Below are positions 9,214-18,895 of a stretch of DNA of 33,183 nt, piece by piece; within the stretch, counting starts at the first letter, position 1; each line of letters starts with the position of its first letter. This DNA is from Patescibacteria group bacterium UBA6164. GTDB lineage: Bacteria; Patescibacteriota; Gracilibacteria; BD1-5; UBA6164. The stretch spans positions 1 to 33,183 of the forward strand of contig DIUG01000010.1 in NCBI GenBank assembly GCA_002422305.1. The letters run 5' to 3'. A program made the position numbers and the translations under genes. The notes beneath the pieces were generated by a model. The model saw nothing but the letters and a program-made list of their open reading frames with translations. It searched no databases and was not told where the DNA came from.

Positions 9214-11718
9214 TTAATTATCCTTTTTGTTTGATATTTGTTTTGAAAGTAGTTCTGCATGCTTTTTTGCTTTTTCATCCTTCTTTTTCTCTTCAAATTC
9301 AATCTTTTTCTTTTCCCATAATTCTTCTTGTTTTTCTATATCATCTAAACTTTTATTAATCCTTGATTCTACACTTTTTCTAGATTTAGAATATTTTTCA
9401 CGAGAAACTGATAATATTTTTTCATATCTACTAGAAAAAACTTCTTCATTTTTAATATTTGGACTAAAAGTACTTGCTGAAAAAACAGGAGATGGCATAC
9501 CATCAATTAATTGTTTAGTATAAATATTATATTTTTTTAAATTCATCAAATCATCTTCTATTATTTCTCAAGTAAGCACCTCTTTTAAAATACTAGCATC
9601 ATGATATCAAACTTGAAATGATATTAATGATCATACATTACCAAAAACAGCTCACCTTACAGATTCTTGCATTTGATCAATATATTGATTTGCCATAACT
9701 AAATTTAATTTATATTTTCTAGCTTCTGACAAAATAGTTGCAAACGAATTTGTAGCAAAATTTTGAAATTCATCTACATATAAATAAAAATCTTCTCTTT
9801 TATTTTCAGAAATATCAGCTCTACTCATGGCATCCATTTGAAATTTAGTTACCATCATAGCTCAAAGTAAAGCAGAAGCATCTTCTCAAATTTTACCTTT
9901 TGATAAATTTATTATTATTATTTTTTTATTATCCATAGCCCATCTTATAGAAAAACTATTTTTAGGTTGTCCTAATACATTTCTAAGAATTGTACTAGAT
10001 AAAAATTGTCACACTTTATTTAAAATTGGTCATGCAGCTTCTACTTTTTGATTTGGAGCCATTTTAGCATATTCTCAAGTCCAGAATTTTTTTACAACTG
10101 GATCTGATATTTTATTTACTACTTTTGATCTAAATACATCTGAAGTAAGCATAAGTGGTATAGATATTAAAGTACTATTTGGATATTCAAGTAAAGCTAA
10201 AATAGTATTTCTCAAAATATGTTCTAATCTAGGTCCCCATGAATCACCAAATATTTTTTTAAAAATTCATACTAATCATGATGCAACAAGTGGTCTAAGT
10301 TCTGGATTTACATCATCTAACATATTAAAAGCAATAGGCCAGTTTGTATCACTTGGATCAAATATAATAGTTTGATTTGTTCTAGATTTTGGAATAAATC
10401 ATATAACTCACTCTGCTAAATCACCATGAGGATCTATAACAGCTACTCATCTTCCCTTTCTAATATCGTCAATAATCATATTTTCTAAAAGAGTAGATTT
10501 TCACATTCATGTTTTTCATAATATATAAATATGCCTCCTTCTATCACTTGGTCATATTCAAAAACTTAAATTAGTTCACCTAAAATTTGTTTTTCATATA
10601 GGTGTTAAATTTGAATCAGCTTGTATATCATCAGTTAAATCTGGATCGACTATTGGTAAATTTGATGGTGGTTCAAAAGCTCTAGCAGTAACCCAATTTA
10701 TTTGAGGAGTTTTAACATAACTAGTAGGTAGATGAACTAATCATGATAATTCATTTGTGGTCAAAATCATTTTTCATTTTATCTCTCTATTTTTTACATT
10801 TATTATATCATAAACATCCGTTTCTATTCAACTTAATACAAAAGAATTAAGTCAAAAATTTGAAAATACATTCAAAGTAGAATATATTTCTCTAATAGAC
10901 GATTTAGCATCTATTTCATCATCTCAAGCATGTATTACATTTATTGAAGTTTTAAATCATTCTAAAGAAATTTTATTTTTTATATAAGTAGGTATTTCTC
11001 ATAATTCATTTGAGCTATCTTCGCTAGAATTTTCACTAGTATTTAATTGTCATTCATCAGATTTTTTAAAGAATAATCAAATAAACTTAAAAAATAAAAT
11101 AAAAGGAAATAATAATATTTTTAGATAAATTACATTTGAACTTAATAATATCTTTTTGATAAAATCAGGATAATTTGAAAGTAATGTTTTTATTGTTCAA
11201 GATAATCATTTTTTCCAATCTTTACTTAAAACTGGTGTAAAATTTATTTGAAATGTATTTAATGTATATTTTCATGTCCTACCTAATGCAGATGTTATCA
11301 TAGAAAATGGGTCAACTGTATCCTTACTAGCCTCTTCTTGTAATTCCGTAAAACTTTTTATAGGAAATAAATAATGTTTTTCTAATTCTATTTTTCAAAT
11401 ATAAAGTTTATCATTCGGAATATTTTCTAAATAATCAGCTACTTCAAAAATTTCTACATTATTATAATGAGCATATATTTGATTTGATAAAAAACCAGAA
11501 TATTTTTGTGGACATATAATAAAAAACCTAATCCTATTACCTACTTTTGTAATTTCAAATGAAAATGTAGGTTGGGTAAAGTTATTTTGTTTTTTAAATA
11601 TTGCTTTTTTTTCAAAATCATCAAAAACCTTATGTAAAACTATTAATATATGTTCAAATACTCAAGGTCATTTAACATTATTTTTATCAACTAGTATTTC
11701 CAATATTTTTTTTTTCAT
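9214..11718 (-). CDS. VirD4/TraG-like type IV secretion DNA-binding ATPase
   Basis: An 834-residue membrane-anchored pump ATPase of the TraG/TraD/HerA type, a form widespread in Patescibacteria. After an N-terminal soluble domain comes one hydrophobic segment (about 187-212, YLKILLFPFILFFKFIGLFF), a conserved linker domain, then the RecA-like motor: Walker A LGKTGMGKSTLL (about 397-409), VAVIDPHGD, DPSDTNWPIAFNML, and Walker B DFYLYVDEFQNFATNSF (about 644-660). ARKYKLNLVMANQYIDQM is the expected helicase motif. The last 100 residues are a Lys/Glu-rich coiled coil. It starts four bases after thiI ends and lies near two VirB2-like pilin genes, which supports a role in DNA or effector transfer. 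Standard-code reading breaks it into many pieces; it is intact. Confidence 0.88.
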
Positions 11719-11722
11719 ATTT

Positions 11723-13204
11723 TTATATTTTACAATTTTTATCATTTTCTAAAAATCTAAGTACCTTTATATTATTGTAGCCTTTTTCTTTTAAATATAA
11801 TCAATGTAGATTTGATAAAATTCATTTTTCACAATAAAATAAATAATTTTTTGTAAGATCTAAACTTTTAAATACATTATTAATATCAAAAAATGGTATA
11901 TTAAGTATTTCAATATTTTCTAATATTAAAGGTTTTTTTTCTATATTTGATTTTTCTCTTATATCAATAACTATTTCATTATCTCATGGTAAAAAAACCA
12001 CCTCTATATCAGTAGATTCTTTTCATTTATATTGTTCCATCATATCTTTTACAAATTCTGTTTTTCTTCATTCTACTGATTTAATTAATATATTATTAGA
12101 AATTTTCTTCTCTTCATTTAATATATCATCAATATTTGCTCATGTAGATGGTTTATCTGAAATAATTCAACAATATTCAGGCATATTACATGCAAAATTA
12201 TAAGTACCTATTTCTTTTGAAATATCTACTATTGTTTGTTTATTAGTTCATATCAATGGTCTTAAAACTAAATTTGTACTTGCTTTATCTATTATATGCA
12301 TATTTTTTAAAGTTTGACTCGAAACTTGTCATAAACTATCTCATTTAACTAATGCAAAATAAAAATCTTCTGAAATAATAGAAGCAACTCTTAACATAAA
12401 TCTTTTTAAAATAATTCATCTAAATTTATGATTTACTTTTTCTAGAAGTTCTTTTAAAATTTCTTCAAAATTTATAGTTATAAATCTAGCTCTTTTATGA
12501 GGAATTGAAAAAGTTTTCCATAAATAATATGATACTTGTTTTACTCATAATTCATGTGCATTTCATCATAAATTAAAAAATAAATAATCCACTTCGCATC
12601 ATCTTTTCATCATAGAAAAAGTACTAACAGCTGAATCAAATCAACCAGAAATAAGACTTAAAACTTTATCTTGAAATCATATAGGAAATCATCATAATCA
12701 CTCTCCTCTTTCTTTTACTATATGCATTTTTTTATTTTTTATCTCTATATTAACAATTATGTCTGGTTCTTTTAGACTAACCTTTGAATTATTAGAATTT
12801 TTAAGTAGTAATCATCACAAATATTTTTCTAAATCTACTGATTTAAAATTATGTTCTCAACTTCTTTTCACTCTTACTACAAATGATTTATTATTTATTT
12901 TATCTAAATAATAATCTATTGTTTTAGACAAAATAAAATCAAAAATATCATTTTCATTTTCAGGTAATAAAAAAGTATCTACTTCTAAAAAATTAGAAAT
13001 TCAAGGAATATTTTTCAATAAACTAAATATCTTTTTGTCTGTTCATTCTATATTAATTCTATCCCAATTTCAAGTAACATTAGCTTTTAAATTTTCATAT
13101 TCGAAATGTTTTTTTATATTATTTTTTAACAATAAAATACTTCTTTTCCTTACAGGTCTAGATTTTATTGTTAATTCTGGTGATATTTTTACTATATATT
13201 TCAT
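11723..13204 (-). CDS. thiI: tRNA 4-thiouridine synthase ThiI
   Basis: ThiI makes 4-thiouridine at position 8 of tRNA using sulfur passed to its rhodanese domain. The 493-residue protein starts MKYIVKISPELTIKSRPVRKR, closely like other ThiI, then has a THUMP domain (about 60-170) and the PP-loop SGGFDSAV (about 186). Cys near 344, in CNMPEYCGI, and Cys458 in the C-terminal rhodanese domain (LFYCEKG) match the catalytic disulfide pair of E. coli (344 and 456). I chose ATG 13204; an in-frame ATG at 13276 would add 24 non-homologous residues and overlap the upstream gene. The sulfur donor IscS/SufS is not in the window. It is the middle gene of a three-gene operon. Confidence 0.95.
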
Positions 13205-13251
13205 TATTATTTGGTAATTGTATTTAAATTTTTCTAAAGCATAGATTATCT

Positions 13252-13887
13252 CTATTTCACTATCATCATAACTCAATCATCTATATCAATCGGTAATACA
13301 TTATATAATATATTATTTTCATCCAAAAATTCCCATAATCAAATCATTTTTTCTTTAAATTTAATAACATCATCTATAATTATTATTCATCATTTTTTTA
13401 ATTTAGGTAATGATAATTCCAAAAAGTCTTTACTTCTTCTCATCATACCATCTATAAAAATAAAATCATAACTAGAATTTTCTAATTTAGGTATTTCATC
13501 AAGTGCATTTCATAAAATTAAAGAAATAGTATTCTCAAGTCATACTTCTTTTATATTTTTTAGTGCTTCTTCATAAGATTTCTGCGAAAAATCTATACTT
13601 AATAATTTTCATCATATTAATTCTAGCTCTATTCAAAAATTTATTGCACTAAATCAGTTAGCAGTTCAAATCTCTAACATATTTTTAGTTTTACTTATTT
13701 TTATCAAATCAATTAAGAATTTAACATTTACATCACTTATATTTGGAATAGTATTATCTATTCCATATTGTCTTATTTTTTTTATAAACTCTTTTTTATC
13801 CACCTTATTTAATAAATTATTAATAATATTGATTATAATATATTCTAAAAAAAATATTTCGCAAAATTTTATAAAATAAATTTGCAT
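13252..13887 (-). CDS. Class I SAM O-methyltransferase, TrmR/YrrM-like
   Basis: A 211-residue SAM-dependent O-methyltransferase of the catechol-OMT-like family. Motif I is NMLEIGTANGFSAI (about residues 71-84), followed by LLSIDFSQKSYEEA, DFIFIDGMMRR (motif II, metal-binding region) and LKKGGIIIIDDV (motif III). The family includes Bacillus TrmR (YrrM), which methylates 5-hydroxyuridine in tRNA; its place immediately upstream of thiI fits a tRNA modification role, but this is inference. The N-terminal 40 residues are Ile- and Asn-rich and more variable. Stop codon is TAG. The 47-bp gap to thiI and same orientation imply one operon, whose promoter region contains the 22-bp tandem repeat at 13915-13958. 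Confidence 0.85.
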
Positions 13888-13914
13888 TTTTAAAATATTT
13901 TTATTATAATCAAT

Positions 13915-13958
13915 ATATTATAATTTAATAATAATTATATTATAATTTAATAATAATT
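13915..13958. promoter_or_regulatory. Tandem 22-bp promoter-like duplication between divergent operons
   Basis: Two perfect, adjacent copies of a 22-bp unit (13915-13936 and 13937-13958) each contain TATAAT followed by TTAATAATAATT (TATAAT at 13919-13924 and 13941-13946). They lie between the OMT-thiI-ATPase operon (minus) and the first pilin gene (plus, ATG 13968). The second copy is well placed to drive the pilin gene with a leader of about 15 bases. Duplication of a -10 box suggests dosage or dual control. Confidence 0.6.
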
Positions 13959-13967
13959 GTTTATAAA

Positions 13968-14348
13968 ATGAAAAATGTAGTAAAAAATAGTTTTTTTATA
14001 GTTTTTTGAGTATTGGTAACTAATTTAAATAATGTATCTTTAGCTCTTGATGTAAAAAGTGGTACTCCATGAGGTACAAAGTGAGATGGTGGTACTGGGT
14101 GAGATTTTGTAGCTACACTAAATAATATTCTTTGATTTATTATAGGTTTATTATACTTTATAGCTGTGGTTTTTGCATTATATTGAGGTTTTTTAATACT
14201 TACTGCATCTTGAGATGAAGAAAGAGTTAAAAAAGGTAAAACTACATTAATTAATGCAGTAATAGGTCTAATCGTTATTTTTCTAGCTAGTCAAATAATT
14301 AACTGGGTTATAAATGTATTTACAGATAGAACAATTATTGGTGCTTAG
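13968..14348 (+). CDS. VirB2/TrbC-like pilin, copy 1
   Basis: A 126-residue small membrane protein of the VirB2/TrbC pilin type common in Patescibacteria. It has a signal-like N-terminus (FFIVFGVLVTNLNNVSLALD), a short Gly/Thr-rich stretch (TPGGTKGDGGTGGD), and two membrane helices around a polar loop: NNILGFIIGLLYFIAVVF, then GGFLILTASGDEERVKKGK, then LINAVIGLIVIFLASQIINW. The GDEERVKKGK loop is the signature of this group. It would be the pilus or conduit subunit of a type IV secretion apparatus whose ATPase is divergently encoded nearby. A 32-bp inverted repeat separates it from the second copy. Confidence 0.82.
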
Positions 14349-14360
14349 GTATAAAATAAA

Positions 14361-14392
14361 TAACAATATTATTTAATTAAGTAATATTGTTA
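14361..14392. repeat. 11-bp inverted repeat between the pilin genes
   Basis: TAACAATATTA (14361-14371) and TAATATTGTTA (14382-14392) pair perfectly around a 10-base loop. There is no T-tract, so it may be a processing or partial-termination site that lowers expression of the second pilin. Confidence 0.55.
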
Positions 14393-14413
14393 TAAAATAG
14401 TTAATATATAAAA

Positions 14414-14806
14414 ATGAAAAAATATAAATACCTATTAATAATTAGTTTATTATTAATAATAAACTATTCTCTTGTTTGAGCTAGTTGTGATCCTGAGAAT
14501 GACAGGTTTTGAATTTGTAAAGTTACTGATACTTTAAAATGAAATTCTAGTTGATCAGATGAAAATAATTTTATAGAAATATTGGATAATATAGCTTGAT
14601 ATATAATAGGTCTTTTTTATTTTATATCAGTTATGTTATGAATATATGCTGGTTTCATTATACTTACTTCTGGATGAGAAGATGATAGAGTAAAGAAATG
14701 AAAAAATATATTGATTTATGTTATATTATGACTAATAATTATTTTTTTAGCAAGTCAAATAATTAATTGGGTTATAGATACACTTACAGAAACAAGTAAT
14801 GTTTAA
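14414..14806 (+). CDS. VirB2/TrbC-like pilin, copy 2
   Basis: A 130-residue paralog of the preceding gene. It has a clear signal peptide (KYLLIISLLLIINYSLVGAS), then a short exported segment with two Cys (SCDPENDRFGICKV) that copy 1 lacks, and the two helices with the same loop: IAGYIIGLFYFISVMLGIYA, GFIILTSGGEDDRVKKGK, and YVILGLIIIFLASQIINWVI. The extra Cys pair could form a disulfide on the outer face. The two copies share the C-terminal FLASQIINWVI, so they arose by duplication and diverged in the exported part. TTAATATATAAAA stands directly before the ATG. Confidence 0.82.
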
Positions 14807-14889
14807 TCTTAGTAATAAATCTTTTTTAAGAAAATGCTTAAAAGATTGTATACAATTTAATATATCTTATATATAACTTAAATAAAAAA

Positions 14890-15558
14890 ATGTCTAATAA
14901 TTATTATGATGTACTTTGAGTTAGTAAAGATGCAACTACTGATGAAATAAAAAAAGCTTATAGAAAAATGGCTATGAAATATCATCCTGATAGAAATAAA
15001 TGAGATACTGGTTCAGAAGCAAAATTTAAAGAAATAAATCAAGCATATGAAACATTATCTGATACTAAAAAGAAAAAACAGTATGATATGTTTGGTTCTT
15101 CTTGATGAAATCCTTTTTGATCATGAACTTGATGATATTCTAGTTCATGATTTTCATGATTTGAAGATATATTTTGAAGTAAATGACAAGCTAACTGATT
15201 TGAATTTAATATAGAAGATTTGTTTTGAAGATGAAATAATTCAAAACAAACTTATTCAAAAAATGAAAATACTAGAGAAGAAGAAAATTTAGATTTTGAA
15301 AAAACTTATGAAGTACCTATTTTTGATTTAATTCTTGGTTGTAAAATAGAAGTAAAATGAGTTTATGGAAAAATAGCTAAATTAAAAATTCCAGCATCTA
15401 CCAAACCATGAACAAAATTTAGAATAAAAGATTTTTGAAAATCACAATGAAATAATAAATGAAATTTAATAGTAAAAATAGAGGCTATTATGCCAAAAAA
15501 TATTAGTGATGTAGATATTAGTATGCTTGAAAGAATTAGAGAAAATGTAGGTTATTAA
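14890..15558 (+). CDS. DnaJ-family (type B) co-chaperone without zinc finger
   Basis: A 222-residue J-domain protein, CbpA-like, which stimulates DnaK. The J domain (1-70) contains YYDVLGVSKDATTDEIKKAY and the HPD motif in MKYHPDRNK. A Gly/Phe/Ser-rich linker follows (about 72-130, with SSGGNPFGSGTGGYSSSGFS), in which almost all glycines are TGA. The C-terminal part (DFEKTYEVPIFDLILGCKIE to the end) is one beta-barrel substrate-binding domain; the Cys4 zinc domains and the second barrel of full-length DnaJ are absent, so it is short for the family (usually 300 or more). It follows the pilin genes in the same direction; a role in pilin or effector folding would be speculation. Confidence 0.88.
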
Positions 15559-15590
15559 AAACTTAAATTCTATTTAAGTTTTCCTCTATT
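15558..15590. terminator. Bidirectional terminator shared by dnaJ-like and cNMP genes
   Basis: AAAACTTAAAT (15558-15568) pairs perfectly with ATTTAAGTTTT (15572-15582) around a 3-base loop. The dnaJ-like stop codon (15556-15558) and the opposing gene's stop (15563-15565) both touch the left arm, so the two genes end on one hairpin. Confidence 0.75.
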
Positions 15591-15958
15591 CTATTCATAA
15601 TAGTTTTATTTATTTTATTTTCATCATTATTTATCATATCTATAATATTGTCATATGATAATATTATTACTTCTATATCTGATAATGCTTTTATAGTTGC
15701 TGTTCTTTCTTCTTCATTTAAAAGAGCTATTTCTCAAAAAATATCTCAAGCACTCAATTCTGCTATTTTATTTCATTTTATTGAAACACTTACTTTTCAA
15801 GATTTTATAATATATCATTCTCCATTTGATAATTCTCATTCTGTAATTATCATTTCTCACTTAAAATATTTTCTTTCTTCACAATTAAGAATTATATTTT
15901 CAATAACCTCATGTTCTATTCATTTAAAAATTTCTAGATTATATATATTTTCAGGCAT
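15563..15958 (-). CDS. Stand-alone cyclic-nucleotide-binding domain protein
   Basis: A 131-residue protein made of a single cNMP-binding beta-roll (Crp/PKA-R type). Visible landmarks are GEMIITEGELSNGEGYIIKS, GNKIAELSAGDIFGEIALLN, and EEERTATIKALSDIEVIILS, matching the phosphate-binding cassette (GEIALL plus ERTATI). The Arg that binds the cyclic phosphate in Crp-like proteins corresponds to the R of ERTAT. There is no DNA-binding HTH and no kinase or channel domain, so it would act by protein contact. Glycines are mostly TGA, which hides the gene in the standard code. Confidence 0.85.
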
Positions 15959-16170
15959 AAGAATAAGTTAATATTAATATATAACATATAATATCATATT
16001 TATTTTTATAATACAAAAATTATATACCTTTAAAATCTAAAAACTTTAAAAAATCGTTTTAAAACATAAAATAAATAAATTTTAAAAAAATGTCAAATAA
16101 AAATTTGCAAATATTTAATTTATGTATACACTTTGTTCACTTTTTATTTAATATATCAAACTTATAGATT

Positions 16171-16758
16171 ATGGAAAAACTAAATTTAAATGCTGAAATT
16201 AGAACTATAGAGGAAAAAACAAGTGAAGTTAGATCTTCTAAAATGGTTCCAGCTATAGTTTATGGTAGACATCAAGAACCTATTTCTATTAAAATAGATA
16301 ATTCAGATTTTTTAAGAACTTTTAGAAAATCGGGTGAAAGTCATATCATAAATTTAAAAACTGGAGAAAAAAATATTGAAGTACTAGTACATCAAGTACA
16401 AAGAGAGCCTGTTACTTGAGAATTTTTACATATAGATTTTTTTGCAATTACTAGATGAGAAAAAGTTCATACAAAAATTCCTTTGAATTTTATTTGAATA
16501 TCTCAAGCTGTTAAAGAATGAGCTGTTTTAAATGAACAAATAAAAGAAATAGATGTAAAGGTATTACCTAAAAATCTAGTTGATGCTATTGATGTAGATA
16601 TCTCTATATTAAAAGAAATATGAGATACTATTAGATTATCTGATTTAAATATTGATTCTTCTAAATTTGAAGTTTTAACAGCAGATGATGTAGTTATTTC
16701 AGCTAGTAAACCAGCTAAAATTGAAATAGAAGAAGTTACAGTTGTTGAAGAATCTTAA
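16171..16758 (+). CDS. rplY: 50S ribosomal protein L25/general stress protein CTC
   Basis: L25 binds 5S rRNA. The 195-residue form has the N-terminal L25 domain (KLNLNAEIRTIEEKTSEVRS, VPAIVYGRHQEPISIKI, IEVLVHQVQREPVTGEFLHI) and the C-terminal TL5/CTC beta domain (IPLNFIGISQAVKEGAVLNE to VLTADDVVISASKPA), ending in an acidic tail. That is the long CTC type, not the short E. coli type. Its ATG follows TTAATATATCAAACTTATAGATT, with no Shine-Dalgarno sequence. A very strong terminator follows, so it is monocistronic. Confidence 0.95.
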
Positions 16759-16770
16759 TAAAAAGATTTT

Positions 16771-16812
16771 AAAAAAATAACATTTGAAGTATAATTCAAA
16801 TGTTATTTTTTT
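16771..16812 (+). terminator. Strong terminator after rplY
   Basis: An 18-bp perfect stem (16771-16788 and 16795-16812) with a 6-base loop ends in seven T. The core is ATAACATTTGAA/TTCAAATGTTAT. Confidence 0.88.
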
Positions 16813-16866
16813 AAAATTACATTCTCTTATTAATAAATAAGAATAATATATAACTAAATATAAAAT

Positions 16867-17187
16867 ATGAAAGTAAAGATTTACTGAACAAAAGATAATA
16901 CTTTTGAGTTATTAAATAAAGTTATGTCTTCTTTAGAAGATTTATGATTATTAGATTTCATACAAGTAGAAACTACTTATGATGAAAAATTAAAAAAGGA
17001 ATTAAATATAACTAAAGAGCCTGCTTTAATAATTGAAGAAGAAGCAATAGATTTTAAAGATATTATTTTTGAATGAATTATTCCAAAAGATGAAGAATTA
17101 AAATCTATGTTTATAAGTATTATATGAAGTTGAGAAGCAGACGGTTGATGTGCTCCTTGATGATGTGCTAGTTGATGTAGTTGTTAA
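16867..17187 (+). CDS. Thioredoxin-like protein lacking CxxC, with Cys-rich C-terminal tail
   Basis: A 106-residue small protein. The body fits the thioredoxin-3/glutaredoxin-like fold: MKVKIYGTKDNTFELLNK, a middle segment LDFIQVETTYDEKLKKEL, the cis-Pro strand NITKEPALIIEEEAIDF, and the last strand/helix FEGIIPKDEELKSMFISI. The redox CxxC expected after KIYGT is replaced by KDNTF, so thioredoxin chemistry is lost. The last 15 residues are Gly/Cys-rich with four Cys (GGCAPGGCASGCSC), a plausible metal or Fe-S ligand tail. It lies 13 bases before the isochorismatase-like gene in the same direction. I do not know its function. Confidence 0.75.
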
Positions 17188-17199
17188 TATATAAAATAT

Positions 17200-17739
17200 A
17201 TGTTTATCCCAAACTCACAAAGAAAAAAAGCTCTTTTTATAGTTGATGTACAAGATTGATTTATAATAGATAGAAATAAATATATAATACCTAATATAAT
17301 TGAGATAATAAAAAATTATAATTATGATTTAATTGTATATTCTATTTCATACAATGAAAAAAATAGTTTATGGCATAATCAAATTTGATGGTATGAAAGT
17401 ATAAAAGAAAATGATACAATAGATGGAATAAAAAAAGCTCTTGTATGAAAGGATACAATAAAAGTAAAAAAAATAACTAGAAGTATTTGGAAATGAGATT
17501 TAGATTTATTTTCTATTTTAAAAAATAAATGAATTGAGGAGGTTCATTTAACATGATATGAAACAAATGATTGTATTATGGCTTCAGCTTTTGAAAGTAT
17601 AGATTTATGATTTTATACTTTTGTTATAGAAGAAGCAGTTGAAACAAGAACTACTGCAAAAAATCATACAATGGCAATAGAGATATTAAATTATTTAAAA
17701 TTGACTAATAATTCTGATTATGTAGGGAAAAATTTATAA
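17200..17739 (+). CDS. Isochorismatase-family cysteine hydrolase
   Basis: A 179-residue alpha/beta hydrolase of the isochorismatase/nicotinamidase superfamily. The catalytic Asp is in ALFIVDVQDGF (Asp16) and the nucleophile is Cys125 in HLTGYETNDCIMASAFES; the Lys of the triad is probably in the VKKITRS region. The strand-turn TGYETNDCI replaces the common GxxTxxCV. The family covers nicotinamidases, isochorismatases and N-carbamoyl hydrolases; nothing here fixes the substrate, though a nicotinamidase would suit a parasite that salvages NAD precursors. TTAATATATAAAATAT stands directly before the ATG. It converges on sufD. Confidence 0.8.
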
Positions 17740-17742
17740 TAT

Positions 17743-17795
17743 TTACTTAAGAATATAATACAAATCTAAACCTTTTTTATTATATTCTCAAGTAA
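17743..17795. terminator. Inverted repeat at isochorismatase/sufD convergence
   Basis: Arms 17743-17760 and 17778-17795 match in 17 of 18 positions, with a 17-base loop that holds the sufD stop codon. A T-rich loop edge serves as a weak tail. It probably ends transcription from both sides. Confidence 0.55.
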
Positions 17796-18479
17796 TTCTT
17801 TATAAAAAAGCTTATCAACCATAGAAATACATTTGAACATAGTTAATATATAACTTTCAATCATCATAAAAATAGAATTCTCTTTTCATATTCATCTTGA
17901 TCTCAAATAAAATATTTTTTCATCATTTATTCTTTCTATTCTACAAGCATGACTAGCTTTTACATCATTACTTCTTACTAACAAGGTTGGTAATCATTTT
18001 ACTTTTCAAGTAGTTCATAAAAATATATTTTCTTCTAATAGTTTTCAGTCTACTTTTTCTATATTTTTATCTATTTCAATAATTCAATCTAAATCAATAA
18101 ATCAATCATTTCAAACTATAGAAATAATATGAATATCCGATTTAGTATTGTTTGATGATAGTTTAGAATATATTTTTGTTTTTATTTTTTCATTATTTTT
18201 TGATAAAAGTAAATATCTAACAATTAAGTTAGATGATTTTTTATTTTGTAAAAAATTAATATTGAAGTTATCTATATTTTCTATAACTCAATAAAACTCT
18301 ACTCTAGAATTTTCTCAAATTTTCATATCTATATTTTGATTTAAATCATCAAAAAACATAACAATTATATTATCATCTACATTTATATTAATAATCTCTT
18401 CTCTTAAGATAGGCTCTTGAAATCATAACTTTGGAACAAGTTCAGATAATTTATAAAATCAATTTTTTGTTATTCTCAT
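17766..18479 (-). CDS. sufD: Fe-S cluster assembly protein SufD (short form)
   Basis: SufD pairs with SufB in the SufBC2D scaffold. The 237-residue product is shorter than typical SufD (about 400) and keeps the beta-helix and C-terminal region. The conserved block LPTLLVRSNDVKASHACRIE followed by FYLRSRGIGKE identifies the family, with the key His of ASH present. The N-terminal helical domain is reduced. The start overlaps the 3' end of the A-type carrier gene by 10 bases, so they are translationally coupled. Stop is TAG. Confidence 0.88.
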
Positions 18480-18865
18480 TTTTTAAAATTATTTTTTAAA
18501 TCTTTTAATTTACTTAAATCTAATTTTGGTTTCTTTTTTTCTCAAAAACTAAAACTACTTCCACAACCACATCTATCTTTTACCTGTTCATTTGAAAATA
18601 TAAAACGAACTTTCTCTTTTCCTGTATGATCTGAAGTAACTGTTTTAGTTATTACTGCTCAAACAAATTTATCTGCCTCTTTTTTTTCTACATATACCTC
18701 AAAAGGACTACTTTTTAATTCTAACTTTTGTAAATCATCAGTTATATCAAAATCTTCTTTTATATTTACTTTTGTACCACTACATCAAGCATCATAAAAA
18801 TATATAAGTATTTTTTCAACTTTTCTATTCATTAAATCCAAAACCGTGTTTTTATCTAGTTTCAT
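18470..18865 (-). CDS. A-type Fe-S carrier (IscA/SufA/ErpA family)
   Basis: A 131-residue A-type carrier that delivers Fe-S clusters to targets. The three ligand Cys are visible: one in YFYDAGCSGTKV and two in VKDRCGCGSSFSF. The usual family length is 105-120; the extra part is a Lys-rich C-terminal tail (GEKKKPKLDLSKLKDLKNNF). It lies between sufB and sufD, overlapping sufD, and is separated from sufB by the palindromic element. The family members cannot be told apart by eye. Confidence 0.85.
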
Positions 18866-18895
18866 ATTATAAATATTTGTTATGTAAACTTTTTC

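Noticed and set aside
9227..9523. 98-residue plus-strand reading frame rich in Phe and Ser
   Set aside because: It is the reverse of the Lys/Glu coiled-coil tail of the VirD4-like ATPase.
14361..14392. Terminator between the two pilin genes
   Set aside because: The stem is perfect but no T-tract follows on the plus strand, so I list it only as an inverted repeat.
15648..15971. 107-residue plus-strand reading frame
   Set aside because: It is the antisense shadow of the cyclic-nucleotide-binding protein on the minus strand.
17536..17542. GAGGAGG resembling a Shine-Dalgarno site
   Set aside because: It lies inside the isochorismatase-like gene as Glu-Glu-Val codons and no start follows at suitable distance.
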